A DNA stretch of 64,000 bases from contig CAJNYU010003362.1 of assembly GCA_905331475.1 (NCBI GenBank), positions 8,411 through 72,410 of the forward strand. Direction: 5' to 3'. The stretch's first letter is position 1. The number at the start of each line of letters is the position of its first letter. Position numbers and translations under genes: made by a program. The notes below the pieces were generated by a model that was given only the letters and a program-made list of their open reading frames with translations, was not told the origin of the DNA and did not search any database. The DNA comes from Rotaria socialis. Its lineage: Eukaryota; Rotifera; Eurotatoria; Philodinida; Philodinidae. Below are positions 9,948 through 24,900 of this stretch, piece after piece.

Positions 9948-12900
9948 ATGAATGCTCTTTGGTCGTGGGTGTCTGGTAGTAAGGTAGTCATATCTGAAAC
10001 TGCCAGTCTTTGTGGACGTGTATTTGATTCAGACGCTGGTGGAATGGCATTTTTCGATTCAGTTTTTATATATTTACTTCAATTCGATGAGTTCAACCAG
10101 ACACATTATAAAAAGTTTCCTAATGATGTGAATCATATGTTACAATGTACAATCACTGATCTAACACATAAGAACCATCATGATCGATCACTAAAACGAT
10201 TAGACGCCTATCTATACATGTACAGGCGAATTCAAGAGTATAACAAATGGGCAGTTATCGATAACAAATTACTGCAAGGCATGAAAAAGAGCATGCTTCA
10301 GTTATTAGTCTTAGCATTTATAACAACACGAGGCCAACAACCGAACCTTCTTGTAAAAGATAAAGACCAATTATTGACAATGAATATTCCTCAACATCTG
10401 TCATCAATTGTTACCATCGATAAGTTGAGTATACATCATTTTTTTGCTCTTAGTAAACTATCGATGCAAGCTGTACGATTCATCAACGATAACTATTATC
10501 GTCTTCAATGGATTGACATATTATCCAATGTGAAAACAATTGATATCACTTTAAAGCAATTTATTGAAGTGTATCTGAATTATCAGGAAGCATTTAAAGA
10601 TTTTCCATTCGATACATCAGTACTCATTCATCTTATTCAACGAATGCATCCTTCAAAGCAAGTGCAAGAATCACCATTTAGAACCTTTCTACAATTGAAT
10701 AAATCGCTAAATCTTGACGGAATACTATTTCTGAAGCGATTTCACTCGATATTTAGTGTTCATATTAAGAATAATTGGTATAGAATGGAAGATATTGCTG
10801 AATTATTCACGTGTTTTCAATCAGACGATCAGCTGTTTGATCAGTATTTTTCTCATTATTCATCAACTGCAAGCACAGATGATATTTGGAATATGTTTTT
10901 ATATTTATATAAAACTGGTGCTATCAATAATGTTATTCTGAAGCATCTAATTCCAATATTGAACGAAAGAATTTTATCAACTAGTATCGTAAACTTTCAA
11001 CGATACGCAAGATTAGCCAAAAATTGTTTAGGAGAAATTAAACTTGCATTTCAAACACATTTTATCAATTTATTCGAGAATATCTTTGATGTTTATATTA
11101 TCAAACAGATTGATAATTCTAACTGTTGGTATCAACTCTCTAAAACCGAATGGACAGATTTCTTACAAGTTGGTCTCGAAATATCATCCACAGATCTTTC
11201 TGGAAGACGTTCATGCTTACTTCTTCTTCGCAAGATTGTCTTTGAAGTTGAAAGTCTTAAGAAGCTCAACGCACAAAGACTGAAGGATCTATTTCGAAAC
11301 TTGAAAGTTTTCGATGAGACCATATGTCGAAAATATGATCCAGAAAAAATCATAGATGATGATTGGCTAAAAGATTTTCTCATCACTAATTTACAAATTT
11401 GGTTAAAATTAGACCAAGAAACTTATAAATATATATGTGAGAATCACCAGAATAACTCTTGGGCAGTCTATATTTGGTCGCGAATTGTGCATTTAAGTCT
11501 TTCAAAAATGTTAAACAACAATCATATTGATATTCTTACTACAATTGATGATTGGATGAAAACAGTAAAATGTGATATTTATAATCCAACAGATATTTTC
11601 ACAATTATTTTAATGAATCAATTATTTCAACTTATAATTGTAAAGTATTCTAAATCAATTTTATTCCTACCAAATGTTGTTACAATTATGAATTTCATCA
11701 TATCTATGCGTGAAAATACGTCTGAAAGAATAGCCACTATTGAAATTAACAAATTCATCAGCAATTGTTTAGAGACTATTCATGAAATTTTTCAACTAAA
11801 AAGTAAGTTCACTTGAAATATGAAAATCTTCTTAAATTTCTTATCATTCATTACCTGTGAAAATTTTTTCTTCTAGGTAAATGTTCACTATATCGTGACT
11901 TGTTGACGGATTCAATTATTCGTTGTTTTATTCCATTGGCCGATCTGCACAGTGTATTTCGTACAGTTGACCGTCAACAATACAGATTTCCATTGACACG
12001 AGCAAATATTGATGATATTGTTGCTTTACAGAAACCTAACGACATTGATATTACTAACATTGCATCTAAAGAAGAATTTTTCTCAAGATTTATTCGACAA
12101 ATAAATGAATGGTCTGTTTGGTTTGATCGATTCGTTGATATTTTTCAACATATTATCGACTGGTTAAAAGATCATAATGTTAATCGTTCGAGTCAATTAT
12201 TGGTTGATATGTTAAAAATTCGTGATGATCCTAAAATGACTTTCATAGAAATGAGAATGATTATTGATGGGGCTTTAAAACTTTTACATCCATTTAAAGA
12301 TCTTCGACGCCTTTGCCATTTATTTAATTGTTTAATTTCATTTCAAATCCTCAATCCAGGAAGCTTAAGTATTCAAAACAATACGCTTGGATTTTTAACA
12401 GAATTAAAACGTTTCCAACCCAACAATACATTTACTGTAGAAGCTAGAATGTCTAATGAAAAAATTGTCTCTATTAGTGATCGGCAACAAACTCAATGGT
12501 CATTGGCAAGTGAAAATTATCCATGTGATATAACTGTTGAATATAGAATTCATGGAGCAAATCATCAATGTGAAATATTATATCAAAAAAAAATGTTCCT
12601 ATCCATAAAAATGTTCTTCATGGTCAATTTGAAAGTCAACGCAATGGTCAATTATTAATCATAGTTGACAATCAACATACTACGACTCCTCGTGTTATTT
12701 GGTATCGAATTAAATCAATTGGCTTATCTACTTGTCATTTATTTCATGGTATATTCAATATGCATTTTAATAAATATTACAAAGAAAATTCACAAAACAT
12801 TTCTGAAATTGATTTTAGTAAACTACTTGACACGGTATTTATTTTTATAAATAAACTTCTAACTGGCGATATAAGTTTACGAGATATGACAGAATTACAA

Positions 12901-15900
12901 ACTATTTTCAAAGATAAAAATATTAATATCCGAGAAGAAGTTAAAAAATTATTTATCAATCGTTCGAATGAGCAAAACAATATGCCGACTACTGTTACAC
13001 AAGATCCAAATATTCAACCAAATGAAAAAGGTATTGAGCAAGTTTGCGACTGGTTACAAATCTATCAATATTATAGTCATCTTAATGTTATTATGGAATG
13101 TATTGAAAAATTCGATCTTCTACCATTAGATAATGAAGAAGCAAAAATTGGCCATTTGAAACGTTTGAGTGGCAATGAAAATTGTTCATTACGAGAAATA
13201 ACTCAAGCTTATAGCATTTTACAAGAATGTTTTCAAAATTTAACTCATCAACATTTACAATTAATTAAAACAGCAGTCGAGTGTTTTAATGTTATTGAAA
13301 TGATGAAGAAATCTGATCTTTATTCTACTAATGGGCAACGTCGTTTTCAAGAATTACGAGATAATTTAACAACACAATTTCAATTACAAGACTTTAATAA
13401 TATGATACTTAACTCATGGATTATGACGTATTCGTTGATCGAACCATTTACTTTTAAAGCTAAAAGTTTCGATGATTTTATACTTCGCATTGGCCAAATA
13501 TCGAATTTAGAAGAAAGTTCATTGAATCATATCAAAGGTAAGTCTCTTATGATGTAAATTCCCATTGAGATACGCACCAGTATCATGATACTGAAGCATA
13601 TATTTCGATTAACTTAACTTCATGAATTTGAAAAACATCAATTAAATTATTCTACTTTCTAGTAATTAATGATAATATCCAAATTGTGACAATGTGGTTA
13701 TCGGCCGAAGAAACAACCGTATTAGACAATGCTTTGATTACTATGGAGCATTTGTATAAAAGTGGAAGTTTTCGTGTTTATCTACGGCATTTAACAAGAA
13801 AGCCATCACATTATGAAGTTGGTTATGTGATTGAGCGTATTCAAAGTAGAGTAAAAAAAGCTCCAGGCAACGATGATCAACAAGAAGTGAACGATGAAAT
13901 AATTCAAGCAAAGCAAATTCAATTTTTATTATCAATGCCAGATATTGATGATCATAAACGACAATTAACATTTTGTAATGTTGATGTTCAACAAAATTTA
14001 ATCTATAAGAAAGCTTTAATTAATGGACAACTGAAATTATTACAAACAGTTGACAATATCTATCATATATTATCTAAATTAGAATTAGCTGGCCATCCTG
14101 ATTATCAATTACGAGATGAATCCTATGATATACGTCTTCAACAAAGTAAGAAAATACCTTTTGTTTTTCTCCATCAAACGTGAAATACTTTTTTGATCTT
14201 TTTTTTACAGTTCAAACTGGTTCAATGTTAAACGATTTACGAAGTCATCAAAATGCTCGATTAGATAATGCCATTCAAGTTCGAATTCAAAATTTAGATT
14301 CCATATACAATACTTTGAAAGCTACACACGATAGATGGATACAAAATTTGGAAAAATATCGTCAAGATTGTCCACTATTGAAATTATTTTCGAATCGTGA
14401 AATAATGATACTAATTATTCTACTACAAACATCGAATTCGCCGAATTCTACACGAAATCGTCTATTGAAAAATTTATTTTCATTTAAAGATTTAAATAAT
14501 CAAAATGACGAAGAAGACAAACTAGCTGTTCATTGTCTTCAACACTATCTTTATTCATTAAGAATTTCAGAAGAAAATTTAGCAATGAATTGTCTTACTC
14601 AATTTTATCAAACATATCGTATTGAAGCTCGTTCGAACAGTGATATATGTTTAAAAAAATGATCAGAATTTCTTCGAAATATATTTGAACATGACGGGAA
14701 AATATTTCAACAGCAACAAATACCTGAAGAAAATCGACAATATCTTGTTAGTATGAGTCGTACTACATCAAATTCAAATCAAGCATGTGTTTCAAATGAT
14801 TTTGATTTGAATACTTGTTGCATTCTGTTAAATATTTTTCAAAATCAACTACCATCTGCCTATCAAATTCTTTGGTGTCCGAATGCAACACAAGATGATA
14901 TTCATTTATTTTTTTCTCGCATAAGAACATTTCCTTCGCGCACTTTTGCTATTATGGATATTGATAAAATGCATCATCGTCTACGTGAAATACTTTTAAA
15001 CGAACAAGATCAATTAACACAAGAACAAGAGATCCATGGAAAGGTGTTTTATTTTTCACGTGAAATAACTACTGCTCGAAAAGGTCTACGACTATATCCA
15101 ATACCAGACAACTATCAAGATTCTACTCAAAGTTATCAACATTTACTGAATCTATTTAAACAATATCAAATTGTACCATCAAAAATTCAAATTATCAATG
15201 GTGCAGCGGGTATTGGTAAGTAAATCATTTTATAGTTGTTTGTTTTTTTTTCGTATTGAGAAAATATTTTATGATGATATTTAAGGTAAAACTCATCGTA
15301 TCAACAATGAATACAAATCTGATAATACATCATGCTTTAGTATCAATGATAAATTAAATCTCTCATTATTAATCAGTTCATTTCTTCTATTTGATTCACA
15401 AACAGTTAACAATAGTCCATCAATTTTTTTCAATATATCTATACATGCACCATTCGAAATTTTAAATCGAACATTATTTTCTCTGTTTATTTGCGGGTGT
15501 CTAAATGATCCAGCTAGTGGTCTAATATTTTCTTTACCACATACACAATTATGGAAATTTATAATTGAAGTTCCCTATACAAATATTTCCGGTTTAGATG
15601 TTCGAGAAAATTTCTATCAAATTCTACCTATTCTTTCGGTTGTTTCTCCTTCGACATTAGAAGAAGTCACCGATGATAATTATAAATTATCAATTAATAC
15701 AGAAGAAGAAGTTGTCGCTCGATTTTTGAAAGCATTAGAAAACCGAACTATCGACCGTATGGCAGAAGCAAAACGTGATGGCAATGATATAGCTGTTAGT
15801 TTCGATCAATTAACCGATGTTGATGAATGTCGCACATATATATATAATTGTATACGAAAATATGCTCCAGATTTACCGAGAAATAAAATCTATGAACTAT

Positions 15901-18900
15901 CATTTACGAAATTTCTATATCGCCGTGTACGTTTCTTCGTAGGACCTTACTATTGTTGGAATCAAAACATTCAACGGCTAGGTAGTATTGCTATGGAACA
16001 GATGATAAACGAAGCAAACTCTTTAACACAGATCAATTTTCGTAATAGTTATTATCCTCGTGTTTATCTAGTTTATGATCCTGGATTTTCACTACATTTA
16101 TTACATGGTGATTGGAATCATGTTTCACCAGATTTAAAGAGTCTTTTTAATAATAAAGATCCATTACAATCTATTGAATATAAAAATAAAGATTATTATG
16201 CTGAATGTTTAGCATGGTTAATTGATATTAAATATGAAACATTTATGAAAGTTATAAATGAAACAAAGTTTATTCTAACAGAAAATTTTGCTTATAAACT
16301 TTTTCATGTTCATGAACGCAAATTAACAAAGTTAGCTCTAATTATTGAAGGTGATACTGGTGTTGGGAAAACTTTTCTTTTGAAATTCTATTCATTATTA
16401 TTGAATTCAAAAACAACGCGTGATCCTCTGCAAAAAAATATCATTCCAAAAGTTAGTGAAAATTCGCATGAATTTCTTTTCAAAATTATTGAAACTATGA
16501 TAGAAAAAGAAGCAAACATTTTAAATGGATTCCTACAAAGTATTAGACCAAAAATTTTAGGCTTAGAAAATGATGAGGAAAATGAAGTTGAACTTCTCAA
16601 TCAACGAACAATGCAAATACAAAATCTACCGGTAACAACACAAAACGATGGACCCGTTGATAATGTTCTCTTAGCAGACATCAAAAAATCTTTAAAAAAT
16701 TATCAATTAAAAAAACCTATTTTATATCATATTTGGAAAACAATTCTAACTGCTTCAACTAGAAGTGGTACTGCTTCAATAGCAAATTTAATTGAAAGTT
16801 TACATGATTTTGTTACAAATGAATTAGTGAGTTATCCATTAATTGGAAGTAGTACTCGATTGAAAGAATTACTTCAACAAGTTGAATCACCAAGTACTGA
16901 AAGTTCCATTGAAATATTCAAAGAATATTTATTTAATAGTCAAATAAAACCGTTATTCTATCGTCTTCTTTTACATCCCGGTATTACTGAAGAACAATTA
17001 GTCGACTTTATGGCACCAATTTCTCAGCTAGCTCGAGAATTACCAGAAATAGAAATCGTCGTTTTCTTTGATGAAGTCAATACAGCTTCATGTCTTGGTC
17101 TATTCAAAGAAATGTTCATGGACGGAACACTACATGGTACGAGTTTACCGAAAAATATTTTCTTTACTGCTGCTATTAATCCAGCGATGAAAATCGACGA
17201 GAATACAAAACAAATTCATCGCAGTGATTATATCGTTCATGATTTACCTCAATCATTAAAAGATTTAAAAGTTTCCTATGGAGCTTTAGAATCGAGAACA
17301 TTAGCTGATTATATTATTCGAAAAATCTCCATGTTTCAAGTAACTTCATCAGCAACCGTAAATAAAAAAATGCCATTGGAAAGTTATGTTCAAGATACGT
17401 TAGCTGATTCAATTTTGAAAGCACAGGAGTTTTGTGAAAAATATCTTGGTAATTTCTTATGAAACTCATAATAATGAGATTAAATTGCTCTTTGTCTTTT
17501 TTCTCTCTAGGACATAATTCTGTTTCACAACGAGAAATTCAACGATGTTTTAGTTTAATCGATTTCTTTTGGGCTTTACGATACGATGATGAACTTAAGC
17601 AGAATCAAAAAGATTATTCACCTAATCCTATTCGATGTATTGCTTTATCAATTGCGTTGATCTATTATTTTCGTCTTCCAACAAAGGAAGATAATTTACA
17701 ACGTAAAGATGAAAAAACACCATCACGAGAACAATTAGCTGATCTTCTTTGTCAAGTTATACCAGCTTTTGATCAAGTAGTTCAAAATGAACTCGAACTA
17801 TTTGTCAATACTGATAATTTTGTTATTCCACAAGGAGTAGCAATTAATCAAGCTGTATGTATATCACAGTTGTTGTTGTTTTATTTAAATTAATAATTAA
17901 TTCTCTTTTAGGTTCGTGAACATATTTTTGCTATTGTGGTCAGTATTGTTACACGAACACCTTTGTGTATTATTGGTGTTCCAGGTAAATAACTATTATT
18001 AATCTAATCTTTCAAAAACAGATTGAAATATATGTTTTTTTGTTTGTTTAAAAAAAGGACAATCTAAAACATTATCCTTTCAAATTGTTCTTCAAAACCT
18101 TCAAGGTCCACAACTATCAACGAAACCATTTTGTAAACGTCTTCCTGCTCTCGATCCATTCTTTTGTCTTGGCTCGAAATATAGTCGTTCAGAAGATATT
18201 GCTTTTATTTTTGACCGTGCCATTAAACGTGAACAACAATATGAACAAAATCGAATGAATACGCGATGTGTAAATTTGAGAAAAACAAAACATTTATTGA
18301 TTTTATTCTATTTAAATTTTTATTTTAGGTTGTTTTCTTGGACGAAGCTTCATTGCCCGACGAGAAAAAAATGGTTTTAAAAGTTTTACATCCCTATTTA
18401 GACGAGTGTAAAGTTGCATTTGTTGCCGTTGCTAATAAAGCATTTGATGCCGCCAATGCTAATCGAATGATTTGTATTTATCGTTCATTACCATCGCAAT
18501 ATGATCAAAGAATTTTAGCTTATGGTTGTTTGGGTTTGCAATCGGAATTACAAGAATCGACGATTGATGATCGTCTCGAAATAATTATCTCTGGTTTATG
18601 TCAAGGTTATCGACGAATGCTTCAATCACCAGATATTCCTCATATATTTCATGATCGTGATTTTATTTATATGTTAAGAGAATTACGATTTGAATTGATG
18701 AATTCAAATGAAATTGAAAAAACAAGTATTGGTGAAATCACACCACGAAGTTTACTACGAGCGTTAGAAGATAATTTTCATGGAGTTCGACCAGACGAAT
18801 TCAATAGGTTAGTCGATATATTTGCTACAGCTGTTGGAGAACAATGTCCTGATTTTCTGAGATTGATCACTGAAAAACAACAAATTCAACGCAATATTCC

Positions 18901-21900
18901 AGCAATTTTACGCAGCTCAATGAAATTAGATCCTACACGTCGTCGTCTATATGGTCGATATAAATTAATTATTGATGAATCCGAAGATGAAAGTGCTATT
19001 CATCTTCTCTTTCAATTGAGAATTCTAGATTCCGATCCAAATCGAACAACTGTTTTTCGTATGCCTGATTTCCCCGATGATGTCGATAATGAATTACGAA
19101 ATGTTGAAATCTTATCGAATATTAAATTATGCATGGAAACCGGTAAAACTATTCTAATGATTAATACCGGTCGAATTCATGGTTCATTATATGATGTTTT
19201 TAATCAAAATTTTTCTATTATGTCAACTGAAGAAAGCCGAAAAATCTTTTCGAAAGTCGCCATCGGTCCGAAAACCATTGATGTCGTTGTACATGAAGAA
19301 TTTCAATGTATTGTTCATATAAAACGAAGTGAATTTAAAGATATTCCGGCACCATTTTTAAGTCGTTTTCAAAAATATTCTTTCAGTATAGCTGATTTAT
19401 ATTCGATTCAATTGAAAGAACTTCCTGATGACGATCAGAAAGATATGAATGACATTCAAATAAAAGCTCGATCATTTGTTAATCATTTTGGACGAGAATA
19501 TTTCTACGGATATAATGACGGAACGTTATATTCATGTCTTTTATCATTTATTAAAAGAAACGACCAAGGTACCAGTTATTTATCAAATATTCATGAAAAT
19601 TATAATCAATTAACATTAAAATCAAAAGAATTTATCGAATTAGACTTAACTAATAAAAGACAATGTTATCTTTATTTTGTACTTTCGAAACTTTTACAAT
19701 TAGCTTCACCTGAATCCATAATCTTTAAATTACCAACATTCGATAGCAGCATTGATCGATCATTGTGTCGAAATTATTTTTATCAACAAGAGCATTTTAA
19801 TATTGAAAATTTTCTTGATCGATTTATTTCTAGTGCACATTTACCTACTGATGATAATGAATTATTCACAATGAATGAAACTACAGAGAAAAAAAATAAT
19901 ATTATGATTACAAGAAAACTAATGGTCTTTACTCGAACATCATCATTTGTTATAGGTTTAAATAATCAATCAAAAGGTAATTTATTTGGTAGAAACGATG
20001 AACTTGATATGGGAATGAGCATCAGCGAAAAAATCGATATAATAAATCTAGTAAGTTTCGCTTTCAAATCTCAGCCACATTCATTTTATTTTCACGAAAC
20101 AAATGAATGCAAAAATTAAATGTAACATTTTCTTTTCTTGTGAATATTTTATTGATCATGATTGTGAACAGCATTAGAATATCTGCCTAAGTTTATTTTT
20201 CGATAACAAAATATTGATTGGTTTTCTTTATAGGCAATCATAGAAAACTCCAATACGTTAAATGAACACTTTCAAAATTTTAAAGATGACGGTCAAAAAT
20301 CGATTCTGATCATAATTATTGATGGGCGTATTAGTCAACAACGTATACATATTCCATTTGTTCGGCAATTAATTGACAAAATCGATCTTTCACATAATCA
20401 ATCTTCAGAAAATAAAGCAAAGTTTTTTATTATTCTAATGCATTCATCAGAACAAGAACTTAATTATAAATCATGTTTTCCTTCGATATTTTTACATGAT
20501 TGGGATTATTGGTTTCTGGATACTTCAACGCCCGGTAGTGCATTTCATTTACAAAAAATGTTACAAATTTTTACTTCAAAAATTGGCATAACTCATCAAA
20601 AAGAAACATTAGACAATGCTCTTTATGATTTGAATATGCTTTTTGACGAATGTCTTTGGGAGTTTTGTTCTCGCTTACAAATTAATCTTCATAAAGTATC
20701 CGACGATATGTTTAATAATCCAGATGCTTGTGAATTCTATCAACGTCAAACAACAACACGTCGACGTGTGGAATGTTTGAAAAATATTTTTCAACAAGTG
20801 AATGGATTAAAAAAATATATTATAATAACTTATCATGAAAATGTTTCGATGAAAGAAGACTCGTTGCGAAAAAATTGTAATTCAATGTATGATCTTGCAA
20901 AAGATACGCTGTGTGGAAAACATACTAGTCTTGTCGATGCTTTACAATCTCATATACGTCTTACGTTTACAAATTTTGTTTCGTATATTTTAAAATATAT
21001 TATTGACGACTATGGATTAGAATCTTTAACTAAATTATCAAGTAATGATAATAATTATAGTAAATTACTTGAACTACTTGATTATTCATCATTTACTGTT
21101 AATTATGAAAATAAAACAGGTCCAAACATTCAAGGAATATTAACATTGAATGATCATTATTCTTGTATTCCTCAAACACCATTGTTTCATCTATGCCAGC
21201 AACGTATCAAAATCTTGGTAGATAATAATAAGATTAAATTGGCTCAACAACAAGATCAATCGAACGGTTTGAATTTTTTTATCTATTTTCTGAGACAAAA
21301 TCTAAAGTGAAAAAAGAATCTTTAAACTATTCGATTTCTTACAATAAGAGTGAAAACACAGATTGTAGAATATCAACATCATCTTTGAGAAAATAGCTGA
21401 TGTACCTGTCGAATTGTTGTTAGTACATATGTTCTCTATTCATGAAATAGTTTCCAATAAAATTTACTTTGTAAATTTTTTGATTGATTGATTTCATATT
21501 TTAGACACAGACGATATTTTTCGTTTTGATTACTATGATCCACAACAGGTACGTGCAGCAGCAACAACAACAACAACAACGGCATTCAATAATTTCTATG
21601 ATGATAACACAGAAACCGATAACAAACGCAACCAATTTCGTACACAACTAATTCGATCGATTACAAATGATAAAATTTTAAATAGAATAATTTCATCATC
21701 GATTCTTGAATCATACACTAGAGATTCAATTCGCATTCTTTGTACGATCATTGAAAAAAATTTTCATGACAAACAAATGGAATGTGAACAAGCAATTAAT
21801 TTTATTTCTCGTTGGTTAATATTAACTGATGATGATGAAAATGTTTCATATAATTCTTCATCGAATCGTGATGTTTGGCGACTTGCTCACGTTTATACAA

Positions 21901-24900
21901 TACTTGAATACGAACAAGATGATCTTCTTTCGTTATATTCTGCTTGTCGAATTACAGAAAATCTTGATACAAACCAAACATTCTACGACGATCTTTTAGT
22001 CGATCAAAAAATAACACGTTCAAATGTTCGAGAAAATTTATTTCAATTAATGTTTCATCATTTATGGACAAATCTTTGTCGTTTATGTCAAGATAATTTA
22101 GATGCTAAAAAATGGATTTATAGTTATACATTAATATCGAAATATTATCCATCAGAAAGAGTTCTTCAACGATTAGAATCTGTTCAGATGAAAATTAAAA
22201 TTGAATTTATGAATTTAGCTTATTTAATTTTACTCAATGAAAAAACACCACAACCAACTAAACTTATTCAACAATTATTACACGATACATCTCTTGCAGA
22301 AGATGATATTGATGGTCGTCATATTCCTTTCGAAGGATCAAGTTGTTTGCAACTATTATCTACGATTATTTCCGTAATCGATCGATATTTTGAAGAGAAT
22401 AATGGTAACAATGGTACACTGATGATGGATATTCAACAATGGATTATTTCAACAATAAAAACATCGAAAGGATCGTCCCAACAAGAAATTATTTCTCTAT
22501 TGAATTTTTTAAATCAACCATCATGTCATTTATCATTATCAATGAAACAACTTCTTTTCGATGATTTAGTTATTATTTTAATTGAAAATAGTCGACAAAA
22601 TCGTATGAATACTAATCGACAGTTTACTGATTTTTGGGATCGTATTTCTCTTTTATCAGTCATTATGGAGTGTTTAACAAATGAAAATCTAGAAAATTAT
22701 CAAATACCTTATCATCCATCTGTTATTACCGATGTAAATCAAAATCACATGATAATTGATTTGTTCTTTTTTCATCTTCGACGATTAGTTAACGATGAAA
22801 AAATTCAAACAGAATTAATCAATAAAATTCTTCTCTCAAGTTTACCGAAAATTAATAATACACAAAGAATTTCTATTGCAGAAAAAGTATACAAACAATT
22901 AAAAGAGTATTTTCTGCTACAAACTACAGCTTTATTACTATGTCAACCCGATTTAAATACTCAAGATCAACAAAGAATTAATAGTATTCTTATGACTGTT
23001 ATAAATCAATATTTAACCTTTGTAACGCCAGTCGTTCAATTGAGCCGTTGTATTGAACATTTTTTTTCGATTATAATTACCAAACGATCATGGCATTTTC
23101 TTCTTGATATACTTAAATCGGATCGTATTCAGCGTTTAAATTCGGAATGGGCTAATACATTGCATGATCTACTTGAATTGAAACACAATACTCAACGTAA
23201 TAAATATCTTCATTACAGTGATCAATTACAGTTTACATTAACAACTGACACTACTTCATCGATTTTCCCAACATTACATCAGCCATATGACGAACTAAAT
23301 ATTTTAGTCAACCAATGCGTCACAGATAACAATGTTGAACAACGTTGGATACCTCTAACTAATTGGATACAATTAAAATTAAATTCCAATCCACCAATTG
23401 TCAGTGCTATTGAAATAAAAGTAATGTTACTATTAAATATTTACTATAATTATTATTGTAATGCTCAATTGAACTTGCTTGGCAATTTATTGACTATTAT
23501 TGAACATATACTACAACCATCGGATGAAGAAAAACTAGTATTTCGTGTTTTTCTAAACCCTGAAGAAAATATGATTGGGTATCCAAGAGAAGATAATGCT
23601 CAACATAGAAATTATCTTAATGATTTATTTAAAATTGATTGTCAAGATGAAGAGCAATTGCCTATTCGTCACACACTTGTTAATCTTTTAGCAATGATTT
23701 TACTCGGTGGAAAACAAAATACTCTCTGGACATTTACGTTCGAACCGTTGAAACTTGAAACTACATACGGTGAGCTTTGCTTAATAGAATTTTCATATAT
23801 TTCATCCCGTATTCTACTATGATAGGTTTTGCATCGACATCAGATAAGTCCATTTCGCGTAGTTATATTCATTATGATTGTGGATGTGTGCTATCTGAAA
23901 CAGGAGAATTAGTACAACGTCATGGAACTAACGAATTCAGTATACCATCAGTATATATAGCTTTTTTTGCTACCTTTGGTGCTATGGTAAGTCTACTGAA
24001 TGATAATATCCTTTTTTAAATGTTGAATCTTATTTCCCCTGATAATCTAGGCTTGGCATTTATTATTATTTGAATCATCGGTAGCTAATCTAAATGGTCC
24101 TATTCTTTCTCCAGGTAAAATTAATGAGACGGCAGCAGCGGAACATATAGCTAATGACAATGTCCGAGGAAAAGTGTGTTTCTTTGTTTGTACTCGATTG
24201 TTATCGACCAATTTTTTTCTTAAATTACTATCGAATCAAGATGACGCTTGTCTCTTATTTAATCGTTGCTTCGAATCATTTGCTCAATATAGTCGTCGAC
24301 CTGATGAAAATCCATGGATTAAACCAGTTTATCAGACAAATATTGAGAAGCTTGATGCTGAAGAAAAATTTCGAAGCAAAATTTTTAGCCCTACAAATGA
24401 CAAATTATTCGATTATAAAAAAATAATTAATAATGTACAATCACAATCTGAAATACAAGCTAAATTGCAGGATTACATAGCTCAAATGCCTGTTATTATT
24501 CAATTTATTCATTTTAAAACTGAATTCTGCAAGTCAGAATCGAGTCGATTACCAATTAAAATTTTACGTCGATTACTAGACTCATTTGAGATTCTGAAAA
24601 TAACTCATTATATTTATGCTTTAAGTCAGTTTCATATTCTTTTACATCGAACTTTTACTCAATTGATTGAACGAGACGAATTTCATAATATTACACTTCA
24701 ACAACTATATGAACGAGCTGATCAATCCTCAAGTAATTTAGGTCAAGCAAATCAAAAAGATAAATATCAAACAATCATTGAAAATGGAATCAGAGCTGTT
24801 AATGATTATCATACATTTGCTGATGGTCTCATTCAACCTGGTGCATGTAATACGACTCAACGTTTTGAAAGCATTTCTCAGGCAACACCAGTTAGTTATC

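Noticed and set aside
12576-12600. Programmed ribosomal frameshift at the A9 run
   Set aside because: No downstream stem-loop or family precedent is visible; a homopolymer indel is the simpler reading.
14655-14662. TGA in the RNF213-like gene as a selenocysteine codon
   Set aside because: The position is expected to be Trp or similar in a helical region, and there is no sign of a selenoprotein family; a nonsense change or error is simpler.
22069-22160. LCRLCQDNL as a degenerate RING finger
   Set aside because: Only one cysteine pair is present, without the following Cys/His ligands at any normal spacing.
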